In this document: positions 11,604-20,615 of the stretch, piece after piece
Layout: each line of letters begins with the position of its first letter
How positions within the stretch are numbered: the first letter of the stretch is position 1
Assembly (NCBI GenBank): GCA_946807835.1
Contig: OX327686.1
Span: forward strand, 10,354,001-10,418,000
Length of the DNA: 64,000 bases
Direction: 5' to 3'
DNA from: Ailanthus altissimus
Lineage: Eukaryota; Streptophyta; Magnoliopsida; Sapindales; Simaroubaceae
Made by a program: the position numbers and the translations under genes
The notes under the pieces: model-generated
The model's input: only the letters and a program-made list of their open reading frames with translations
Told to the model about the DNA's origin: nothing
Databases searched by the model: none

Positions 11604-12819
11604 AGAACAAATGAACTCAGAACTATCCTAATTCTCTAGCGTAAATGGATAACTACAATAGACAAAATTGTTCATTACTACCCAGTAGTAAAAGATTACT
11701 ATGTGTTTTCATTTTCTTTCAAGCACGAGCATGGAGAAAATCACCTTGTTGAAATCAAAAACTTACAGCAAACACTTGTAGAAATCAATGGATTCATTCC
11801 TCAATCCATTTGGCTAGAATACAAAGATGATGCTCATTGGGAACAATATCCTCCCAAATATTGAAAAAGCATTAAAAAGGACTGCAAGTATTATAATGAC
11901 CACCTTCCCTCCTTATTCTCTCAGATAATCCGAACACAAATCTCACATGACTCATCACAAAACATTAAACCTGATTTAACCTTATCCCTTTAGACACAAA
12001 ACAACTCTGTCCTCTTCTAAGATGCCTAGGACCCATATGCCAACAACCAAATTTAACTTGATTGAAAATTGTCACCAAACAAAGTCACCATCCGTGGACC
12101 CTATAGGTACCCAACCCATTCATAACCTATACTATGCCTCAATTGGATAAATCTTTTGAAGAGGTACTTGATAGACGTGTTGCCATCCAAGTAAGTTATG
12201 ACACAGACAGTAACCACTCAATAAGCCTTTAATGATATTTTCACGTGAAGAAATCTCCCTTTCTAAAAGTAAAAACATGAGTCTTTGCTAGACCCATCTG
12301 AAATATGCCTCTGTGTGAAAAGTCGTGAAAGTTCCTATTCTAGCTCTGCTTCACAGCCTTTTTATCTTAGTTATGATTTTTGGGTGTCAAAAGTTTATAA
12401 GGGGTAATCCCAAGTTTAAGTGTATATTTGACGCATGTAAAAGAGATAAGAGTCTATAAGTGTGTGCTAGGTTCTCCTCTTATAAAAAAGAGATACCCCC
12501 CTCAATTGTAAGATCATAAAATAATGAATAAGAGAAATAAAAATCTTTGAGTTTTTTTTTAAATGATTTTCTAAAACCACTCTCCACTAGTTCTTGAAGT
12601 TGAAAGTTCATTTGAATAATATACCTGGAATAACCTAATAAAATAAGAGAGTATGCTTTGCAGTTGCCCTTTAATGAGATCTTTGCACCAAAAATTTGTT
12701 AATGGGATCTTTGCACCAAAAATTTGTTTCTTTGTATCACTTGATCCTGCACTACCATATTTTTTTCCACAAAAGTTTAACCCGATATAGTCGCAACTAG
12801 GCAGGAGGCCGTTAGTAAG
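11604..12819 (-). repeat. Right inverted arm of the pararetroviral insertion
   Basis: Reverse complement of 8,443-9,648, ending GGCCGTTAGTAAG. It contains a TATA-like box on the - strand (around 12,479-12,484) and a 28-bp tandem duplication (12,671-12,698 and 12,699-12,726) not seen in the left arm. The arms differ by many point changes, so the duplication is not recent. Confidence 0.85.
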
Positions 12820-13354
12820 TTGGTTGGAATACCTTGGGCAACAATAGGGTAGTTATATATCCCAAGAGTTCCTGACTACTAAAGTTTTCTGGGTCTATTA
12901 GTAGTTCTCAGTTTTAGTTCCTATATATATGCCAATGGATTTCTGGGTTACGAGAAAGGCAACAAATAAAAAGCCAAATTTAAAACCAGAAGAAAAGTTG
13001 TCAGTAAGCTAACTGCAGCTTCTCATGAAAACTCTGGAAGATGAGGTTTGAAGGGATCATATTTGGGAAGATGCTGTGGGAAATTGCATAATGGATTTTT
13101 CTGTGGTTATATGCATATTTGATGTTCTTTTCTTTTTCCCTTTTCTTCTAATGTTTCTCTCTTGAACTTCCTGACATTAACTCATTAGTGGAGTTAGTAA
13201 TTTAGGCTCACAGGCAAAATTTATCTTGTTACTGGTATTGCTGATACCTATATACGTTCATATATTTTTATTTGTTCATTTACCTTTCCTGAATAATTTC
13301 ACAAACTATCAGATAGTTTAAGAATTATAATGTTTTGTCTTTCTCATTTACCAG
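12820..13354. other. DCL3-relic intron sequence
   Basis: I see no coding similarity between the right viral arm and the RNase IIIa exon. The last part is pyrimidine-rich and ends CCAG at 13,351-13,354, a plausible acceptor for the exon beginning GGATACATATGG. Confidence 0.6.
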
Positions 13355-13790
13355 GGATACATATGGGATAGTGCATTTGATCCTCATCGTTGGGTCACTC
13401 CAGGACAGCTTTCTTTACGCCCTGTTCCTTGTGAATGTAGGGTAGAAACTTTAGAAGTACCGTTGGATGGAAATTTTTTTACTGAAAACACAGAAGTTGT
13501 GGTTTGATAGGTCTGTGACATGGGTCACAGATGGATGGGTTCAAAAACAATAGCTGATTGTGTTGAAGCCCTCATTGGAGCATACTACGTCAGTGAAGGA
13601 TTGGTTGCTGCACTTCATACGATGAAGTGGCTTGGTATAGATGCTGACCTTGACCCTTCTCTAGTTGTTGATGCCATTACTAGTGCATCCTTACGATCAT
13701 ATATCCCTAGAACCGATGAGATTACGGACATAGAGTCAAAGATTGTGTATGAATTTTTTGTCAAGTTTTGTTACAGGAGGTAATTACACA
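13355..13790 (+). pseudogene. DCL3: DCL3 relic: RNase IIIa second half and start of IIIb
   Basis: The + strand reads GYIWDSAFDPHRW, then CDMGHRWMGSKTIADCVEAL and GAYY, the linker-plus-second RNase III signature (D..EA..GA) of DCL proteins. Two stops in tandem (13,505-13,510) precede CDMGHRW, where DCL3 proteins have a VVGK-type stretch. After KIVYEFFVKF the frame is lost by one base near 13,768; in the next frame LLQEVITHASM follows, the first IIIb signature (xxxEAxTHxS). The exon then runs into intron-like sequence near 13,830. Confidence 0.9.
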
Positions 13791-14166
13791 TGCATCCATG
13801 CATGAATTCTACTATTACTAGGTAATGACACAAGTTATCTGTTGATTTGGTACATAGTAAATGTTCTTGATTTTTCCTTCTATTTTGATTTTCAGTTATT
13901 GGTGCCAAGAAAAAAAAAAGAGAATCTCATGAATTTAAAGGAATTAGTAATTTGGCCTGGTAAATTCATAGCAAGGTCCCGTGATAAAAATGGAATTTTT
14001 AACAGAACTTTTTATTGATAATATTTACTGTAATTAAAATTGTGTTAATCCCCTCGATATGGGTGTAATATTTATTTAAATGCCAAAGATTCTTATTCTT
14101 ATACCTTTGTGCAATTTTTTAGTCTAGGTTTCAGATGATCTATGTATTTTTATTAAATTTTGACAG

Positions 14167-14425
14167 ACTTAGAATTTCTCGGAGACTCTGTACTAGACCT
14201 ACTTATTACCTGGCATTTCTATTAGAGCCACACGGATATTGATCCTGGCGAGTTGACTGACTTGCGCTCAGCTTCTGTAAATAATGTCAATTTTGCTCAA
14301 GCTGCTGTGAGAAATAACCTATACAAGCATCTTCAACCTTAGTACCAAGTCAAATAGCAGAGTATGTAAAGTCATTTCAAAACCTAGTGACACAACGAGT
14401 ACGGGCCCAGACGTAAAAGCTCCTA
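14167..14425 (+). pseudogene. DCL3: DCL3 relic: RNase IIIb catalytic exon
   Basis: After an acceptor at 14,165-14,166 the reading LEFLGDSVLDLLITWHFY is the RNase III signature with the metal-binding Glu and Asp residues intact. An in-frame TAG (14,223-14,225) follows, then SHTDIDPGELTDLRSASVNN and on to KHLQ. A frameshift near 14,340 and a further TAA near 14,416 close the exon. The catalytic acids survive although the frame does not, as expected for a gene that decayed after inactivation. Confidence 0.92.
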
Positions 14426-14452
14426 GAGTAAGTTCTTTCCGTGGTCTCTGTT

Positions 14453-15301
14453 TGTTGAGGGAGGAAACGCTTTTCTCCCTCTCGAAATTATGTTGAAACG
14501 AAAAATTTAAGATTCAGTTTAGAACTCTAACCTCCTTGCACAGCGGAATAACCTGTCAATCAAGTAAAAATAACAAGAATCTAAAGTATAAAATAAAATA
14601 GTACAACATAATCTTACGTGGTTCAGCCAATTACCTATGTCCACTGTGGATCCAAGGATCCCAGCCTCTCTTATTATAACTCCCTAGATATTTTACAAGA
14701 AAAACCCAATAAAGAACCCTCAAAAGGATCTAAACGTTTAGTGAACCCTTACTTTACTACGAACAATGATCACCCAAACAACGATTCTACCCTAGTGCAC
14801 ATAAGCACTTAGTGTTTACCCAGTTCTTCCCCTCTCTTAGAGTCTCTCTTAATGCTTAATTTGAAATCAATGGTTTACAAGTGTTTATATAAGGTGTATT
14901 TTATGCCTACTAACCTTATTCCTTGTTGGAGTAAGAGTCCACTTGTTTTGGAAGTCCAAAACTTTTTAAAACTTAAAATCCAGAAGAAAAACGGACTTCT
15001 GACGCATCTGGCGCTACAGCGCTCATCCCTAGACGTTGTGGTGCTGGCCAAAATCGTACCCAGTGCTGCGGCGTTGGGTTGCTGTCCTAGGTGCCGTGGC
15101 GCTCAGCCCTGGCAGCTCCTCCCAAGTTTTCTTCGTGTCCTTCACGTCTTTAAGTCCCATTTCTCTTCCCCTTTCGTGTCTCACACATCCTAGACTTCTG
15201 CATACGTGTCCCACACGTTCTAGACTTCTTGTGACTCTCCACTTTTGTATTCATCTCAATTCTTGTCCAACCAAGATTGTTGAATCACCAATTTTCCAAC
15301 A
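14453..15301 (-). repeat. 3' LTR of element A
   Basis: Begins TGTTGAGGG and ends TTCCAACA on the + strand. Contains the GC-rich segment (about 15,000-15,115) shared with other LTRs here. Direct repeat of 16,763-17,625. Confidence 0.92.
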
Positions 15302-15372
15302 AACTCTTCCTTGATTCAAAATCTTCTGAATAAAAAGGTTTCGGAATCCGATCCACACCAATACTCTATCAC

Positions 15373-16710
15373 CTAGAGTTGAGTCAAGTTAAGTTTCCAC
15401 CAAGACTTAACTTTCCCCGAGCTAGTGACTTTTGGCCTCCAAAGGCATTCATGCACCTTACATAGGGTATGAATGCGTTGCACTTCTTTCGGACCCTCAT
15501 CACCTCGGTGAGCACAGATTGGATGTCGCCTAGTGGTCTGCATTCCCCCAACACCCCGCGTTGAGCCACTTATGACCATCCTAGTAAGCACATAGAGCCC
15601 CCCATTGTACTTCTCTCTCAAACCCATAGATCCTTTCTCTACCCTTAGTTCTCCTTTTTCCGCTCTAACCGAATACCCTTCCTCATCGAGCTTGCCTAGA
15701 GATATCAAGTTCCTTCTCACTTTAGGAACATGCCTCACACCATGTAATTCCCTAGTTTCTCCACCTTGCTTCATCAGCCTTATGTCACCAACTACTATGA
15801 TCTCACAAATCATGTCATTCCCCATTAGAGCTTTACCTCTCTTGGCTTTATAGTTGGTAAACATCGATCTGTCAGGACACATATGGACGCTGTACCCCAA
15901 ATCTAGTATACATTTACTAGCGTACTTTCCCCTTGAGGATACCAATGTGTCTACAACTTCAGTATCTTCCTCAGTATCGATTGCAGCCCACCTTCCTTGG
16001 TCTTTTGATTTCGGACAATCCTTCACAAAGTGCCCTTTCTTATTACAAAGGAAACACCTCTTGGATCTCCTCCTTGATTGGTTACTCTTCTTTCCTTGTG
16101 CAAGCAAAGCTGCTCTACTCTCGGAGTCAGATCTCTTTGTCAATTCTTTTGAGTTCAATGATACCTTGACGTCATTCATCGTTAAAGACTCATTTCCATA
16201 TAGAAGCATATCCACAAAGCTCTTATAGCTCTTCGGCAATGAACTTAACAGGATAATGGCCTTGTCTTCATCCTCGGTCTTGATGCCTAGTTGCTCAAGA
16301 CTTATGATGATCTTGTTGAACTCGTCAATGTGAGCTCTCAATGAAGTTTCCTCATGCATAGTTAGCTGATGTAGTTTCTTTTTCACAAGAAGTCTATTTA
16401 CAAGAGACTTCTTCATGTATAATGCCTCGAGTCTCTTCTATAGCCTCAAAGCGATTTTCTCATTACCAACTTCCCTTAATACTTTGTCACTCAACGCTAG
16501 GAATAAGGTGCTGTGAGCTTTTTTCTGAATCGTATCCCAATCTTTCTACCTGGACTTTGAGGTTGTCACCTCATCGCTAGTTAAGCAGCTGACTTCCTCC
16601 AAAGCTGGGTCTAGCCATTCCTTCACTAGTAGAGCCCTAACCTTCTTTTTCCAAAGATTGAAGTCATTCATCCCATTGAACTTCTCTATTTCTTGCTTGA
16701 TTGTAGCCAT
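15373..16710 (-). pseudogene. Copia gag with zinc knuckle and protease remnant
   Basis: Gag starts at ATG 16,710 (MATIKQEIEKFNGMNDF). Two early TAG stops, each where tryptophan is expected (around 16,548 and 16,438), break the N-terminal UBN2-type gag domain; the rest is open for 347 codons (16,416-15,373). It has a CCHC zinc knuckle CFLCNKKGHFVKDC (about 16,055-16,014) for RNA packaging. The following protease-like part has DLGYSVHM where active copia proteases have D-S/T-G, so the catalytic triplet is lost. A short pre-integrase-like piece (GGLYVLTR) ends the recognisable part; the tail, rich in W and K, matches nothing I can name. It is the internal gene of element A. Confidence 0.88.
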
Positions 16711-16762
16711 GGTTTAAATACCCCAGGTGTGTATTATCGAACCTCTAACTCTGATACCAGTT

Positions 16763-17625
16763 TATTGATGGAGGAAATGCCCTTCTCCCTCTTAAGGTTA
16801 TGTTGAAGCGAAGAACCCAAGATTCAGTCTAGAACCCTAACCTCCTTGAGCAGCAGAATAACCTGTCAATCAAGTAAAAACAACAAGAATCCAAAACAGA
16901 AAATAAAATAGCACAACACAATCTTACGTGGTTCTGCCAATTGCCTACGTCTACGGTGGATCCAAGGATCCTAGTCTCTCTTATTATAACTCCTTAAAGC
17001 TTTTACAAGGAAAACCCAATGAAGAACTCTCAAAAGGACCTAAACGTTTAGTGAACCCTTGCTCTACCATGAACAATGATCACCCAAACAACGGTTCCAC
17101 CCTAGCGCACATAAGCACTTAGTGTCTACCCAGCTCTTCCCCTCTCTTAGAGTCTCTCTTAATGCTTAATCTAAAATCAAAAGTTTACAAGTGTTTATAT
17201 AAGGTGTATTTCGTGCTTACAAACCCTATTCCTTGTTGGAGTAAGAGTCCACTTGTTTTGAAAGTCCAAAACTTTTTAAAACTTGAAATCCCGAAGAAAA
17301 ACAGACTTTTGACGCATTTGGCGCCACTGCGCTCGTCCCTGGGCGCTGGCCAAAATCGCTCCCAGCGCTGGATTGCTGTCCCTGGGCGCTGCAGCGCTGG
17401 GCTGCTGTCCCTAGGTGCTGCGGCGCTCAGCCCTGGCAGCTCTTCCCATGTTTTCTTCGCGTCCTTCACGACTTTGAGTCCCGTTTCGTTTCCCCCTTCG
17501 TGTCCCATACGTCCTAAACTTCTCCATACGTGTCCCACACATTTTAAACTTCTTGTGACTCTCCACTTTAATATTTATCTCAATTCTTGTTCAATCAAAA
17601 TTATTAAATTACTAATTTTTTAACA
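16763..17625 (-). repeat. 5' LTR of element A
   Basis: Direct repeat of 14,453-15,301, with the primer-binding site (16,745-16,762) on its inner side. Its outer end TTTTTAACA has drifted from the TTCCAACA of the other copy. Confidence 0.9.
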
Positions 17626-17902
17626 CTATTATTATTATTCTCTTCTCTTTCTTGTATTCTCTTCTTTTTTTTTTTAATATATAAAACATGTGGTTCTAGT
17701 GATGTATGCTGTCAGCATACATTACATTCCAATTTGTTTGCCAACAAAGTTTTCAGTGAGGTCACTCTTTAGTTTTCAGATTACATTTTCTTTTTAAATA
17801 TTTCTAATTTTATTTTATGGTTCCTTGCTCTATGATTTTAATTTTTGACCCTGATATTTATAACTATTAATACTCTCTTTTGACCATTCCTTTCTTTTGT
17901 AG

Positions 17903-18231
17903 GCGCTTGGAGACTTGGTGGAAAGTGTTGCAGGTGCAGTGCTGATTGATGCCAAGCTTAATCTTGACGAAGTGTGGAGAATATTTAAACTACTATTGTC
18001 ACCAATCGTGACGCCTGATAAACTTGAACAGCCTCGATTGCGTGAACTGAATGAATTGTGCAACTCTCTGGGATATTTTATTTAAAAAATTTGTCAAAAT
18101 AAGGGGGAAATGGTGCATGCAGAGCTCTTAGACTGCAGCTGAAAGATGCTCTTTTGGTTGGAGAAGGGCAGGAGCATAGCAGGAAAGCTGCAAAAGGAAA
18201 AGCAGCTTTACAGTTGTTGAAGATCCTTGAG
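17903..18231 (+). pseudogene. DCL3: DCL3 relic: end of RNase IIIb and first dsRBD
   Basis: From acceptor AG 17,901-17,902 the frame reads ALGDLVESVAGAVLID, the second IIIb signature (D..E..AGA), then a linker to LCNSLGYFI. TAA at 18,083-18,085 stops it; the next codons (KICQNKGEMVHAEL) resume the dsRBD. A frameshift near 18,127 follows and LQLKDALLVGEGQEHSRKAA plus KGKAALQLLKILE complete the dsRBD before a GT donor at 18,232. The dsRBD would help bind the dsRNA substrate. Confidence 0.92.
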
Positions 18232-18801
18232 GTTTGTAGTCACTCCTATTAGTGCATGGATTCATTAGTATATTTTATTTATTATCAAAGAAATTAGCTT
18301 CTAATCAAAGGTTGCTGAACGTAGAATTTTCAGTAAACTCTAAGATTATCTACTGAATTTATATTTTCTGAATGTCGTCGATCAATTTTTTTACATTTTG
18401 AAAATTGAAGATGTTTTCCTTATTTCTCCTATTTCATCTCTCTCTCCCCCTGCCCTTTTGCTAGGCAAATGCTTACCAAGGAGTTCTCAATAAAAAGCAA
18501 ATATTATTTCTGTCAAAGTACAATTAAGCAAAATGCTCTACTGCATTTTGTGGATCTCTCCCTACATGGACATTTGTTACTTTACATGTGACATTTATGT
18601 CATAAATGCTTTCATGAGTTACTAGAAATGACTCGTGTTTACGGGTAAATTCGTTGCCTCTGTTGCGTTACAATCAATGAATAAAATAAACACTATGCAT
18701 CTTTCTAGAGTTTATTAATTGTGTTATTTTGTTGATCAATCTCACATATGTCTACCTATTGTTACCCAAATATGCTCATGTTGTAACTTGTAATGCAACA
18801 G

Positions 18802-19020
18802 AAGAAGGAATTTCCAAGGGTGCATCGAAAATTAGGAAATTGACTTCCGACCATTTTGGTGATTCATCTTCTGTAGACTTGAGTAATAATGTAAGCAAGC
18901 AGAGAACTGATGAGGATTTGCCAGAGCCACCAGCAAATAAAAAGCATAAAGGATCTGGAATTCCTGCACCTGCCAGTGACTCTTCTAATGAAGCCTACTG
19001 CACGACCATTGCGACACCAG
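18802..19020 (+). pseudogene. DCL3: DCL3 relic: linker exon between dsRBDs
   Basis: An open, lysine/serine/proline-rich exon bounded by AG (18,800-18,801) and GT (19,021). It contains the basic stretch PPANKKHKG, a possible nuclear-localisation signal. It is uninterrupted, unlike most other pieces. Assigned by position and by the hydrophilic linker known between the dsRBDs of DCL3. Confidence 0.7.
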
Positions 19021-19344
19021 GTATGCACCATTTGTTTGTTATTATGCTCATTTTGATACGAAAAACTATGTAGGAATAGCCAGTTTTATATAGTAGTTGG
19101 CACATATATGGTGAGATATTGCATGACATTTGTCTGCCTGAGGTTGAAACATTTTAATTCGCTCTCTCCTATGCTCCCCTGTTTCCATGTCAAAAACTGG
19201 CAACTTAGTTTTCTCTTGCAAAAATAAATGGAAAATGAAAATGAAGAATATTTGCTTTGATCTTCTGCAAATTATCACTCAACATGAACCACAGTTTTGA
19301 CTAGTTATGTTATCTCAAAAATCTTCGTGTCAATTAACATTTAG

Positions 19345-19428
19345 AAAAGTTCGTTCGACTCTGCAGCACTCGTCATGCTTCACGAGCTTGAACGACAGGG
19401 TAAAATCATCATTAGTGGTTCCTTGTAA
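19345..19428 (+). pseudogene. DCL3: DCL3 relic: C-terminal exon
   Basis: After acceptor TTTAG the frame reads KSSFDSAALVMLHELERQGK, then a short tail and TAA at 19,426-19,428. This is the end of the second dsRBD of DCL3 proteins and supports the DCL3 assignment. The exon that should carry the first part of dsRBD2 is not visible in 19,021-19,344. Confidence 0.82.
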
Positions 19429-20615
19429 GTTTACCGATTATTTTCGTTTTTCAAATTTAATGAACTAGTGAAATAAAAAGATAGCGGCATTTTTGGATAA
19501 TCACCGTCTTATTCAATTTAACTTAACATGTAGATCAATTTGTTAGGCAATATGCTGGTCAGTGATCAAATGACCTTAAGTTGAGGAATGGGTGCTTCGG
19601 GTGAGAAAGATAACATATATTATCATCGTTCATTGTATATATTGATACATAATTCAGCAGTTTCATATGTTTGAAGACGAGGCAATCCAAGTAACCGAGA
19701 ATTGAGTTGTAGTTTTTCATATTTGTATCTACTGTTTATAGCGGTGAATTGCTTTCTGAAAATCAGTCGTCTCAGTGAAGTATACGTATACGGCAAGATC
19801 GCGAGAAATGTGAATATTAACATTGATGGCCACAAATTTTGGGACACGAAGTTTGAACTATCATATTCCAAGCTTCCTTTCCTGCTGCTCACCAAACAAA
19901 AATCTTGTCTAATTTGTTTTACCAAGTAAAAATATTGTTTTTATACGCGGGGGAGCATCTAAGGTAGTCAGTCCGGGTCTGGGCCTTTTGGGCTTGGACC
20001 ATCATGATGGATCCATCAACAGTTCGGATCCAAGAAGTCATAATGCGTTCAAATCCGTAAATCATGATCGAGATGATAAATTAATTGCTTACAATATAAC
20101 TATAAAATAATACTCAATATTTTGATAATAAAAAAAAAGTTTAAATGACAAAATAGAAACTGTCAAATAACTCAATACTATATTATGAACTTTTTTTATT
20201 TGCTATTCTTTTAAATGTATTTCATCAGTTATTAATTTATATTCCATTGAGCCCTTTTAAAGAATTTTTTTTTAATAAAAAAAGTTGTTCATGCATTTAG
20301 CCAGGTTATTAATTTAATACACTGACCTAAGTTGGGACCAAGAAAATTTTATTGAGTTAGGAATTTTATCAAACATTTATTTCCATTATACTGGAACAAA
20401 GTCAAAACTAATACTGATAGCACAACCTCAATCATACAAAAATGAGTATGACTACCAACTTTACAGAATTATCAAGGCACTCAAATGGAGTATCAACATT
20501 ACATACTAATATACATGTCAAGTGAAACTTTTCAGAATTTCAAGTTCATGGGTTTGTACCTTTCGACTAAACAAACATTAGTAGGGAGAGATCTTTTGAC
20601 ACTCTTATTAGGATA
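19429..20615. other. Convergent 3' intergenic region
   Basis: Between the end of the DCL3 relic (+) and the stop of the BRCT gene (-). It should contain both 3' UTRs. No further gene or repeat is recognised; 20,060-20,300 is AT-rich with poly-A/T runs. Confidence 0.6.

Larger units (their letters stand above)
8443..12819 (-). mobile_element. Endogenous pararetrovirus insertion with inverted arms
   Basis: A caulimovirid-type integrant replaces the helicase body of the DCL3 relic. It consists of a left arm (8,443-9,648), a core (about 9,649-11,603) and a right arm (11,604-12,819) that is the reverse complement of the left arm with scattered substitutions and indels. Read on the - strand, the right arm gives a TATA-like box (near 12,480), a ~0.9-kb leader, a primer-binding site resembling tRNA-Met (11,527-11,538) and a decayed movement-protein reading frame. 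No reverse transcriptase or coat region is present. Plant pararetroviruses integrate passively and endogenous copies are often rearranged head-to-head, which fits. The core reading frames are broken, so the copy is inert as a virus. No target-site duplication is evident. Confidence 0.75.
14448..17630 (-). mobile_element. Gag-only copia element A (TR-GAG type)
   Basis: Two direct LTRs (14,453-15,301 and 16,763-17,625; 849 and 863 bp) flank a 1,461-bp interior. The flanks CTGTT (14,448-14,452) and CTATT (17,626-17,630) are a target duplication with one mismatch. A primer-binding site on the - strand, TGGTATCAGAGTTAGAGG, adjoins the right LTR, so that is the 5' LTR. The interior encodes gag and a decayed protease; integrase, reverse transcriptase and RNase H are absent. 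The related copy at 47,080-54,339 has the same reduced interior, so this is a non-autonomous family rather than one damaged copy. It splits the RNase IIIb part of the DCL3 relic. Confidence 0.9.
8123..19428 (+). pseudogene. DCL3: Dicer-like 3 (DCL3) pseudogene
   Basis: DCL3 is the plant RNase III enzyme that cuts Pol IV/RDR2 double-stranded RNA into 24-nt siRNAs for RNA-directed DNA methylation. Pieces in the correct order remain: the N-terminus starting MHSSKE and the P-loop region (8,123-8,442), RNase IIIa (13,355-13,790), RNase IIIb (14,167-14,425), the end of IIIb plus dsRBD1 (17,903-18,231), a linker (18,802-19,020) and the C-terminus with its stop (19,345-19,428). Most of the helicase, DUF283, PAZ and the first RNase IIIa signature are absent. 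Lesions include a stop in exon 2, TGA-TAG at 13,505-13,510, a frameshift near 13,768, TAG at 14,223, a frameshift near 14,340, TAA at 18,083 and a frameshift near 18,127. Two insertions interrupt it. It is certainly non-functional as a full enzyme; assignment to DCL3 rather than DCL1, 2 or 4 rests on the N- and C-terminal sequences. Confidence 0.93.

Noticed and set aside
8443..12819. The inverted arms as terminal repeats of a cut-and-paste DNA transposon
   Set aside because: There is no direct target duplication outside the arms, and the inner sequence has a tRNA-Met primer-binding site and pararetroviral coding character instead of a transposase.
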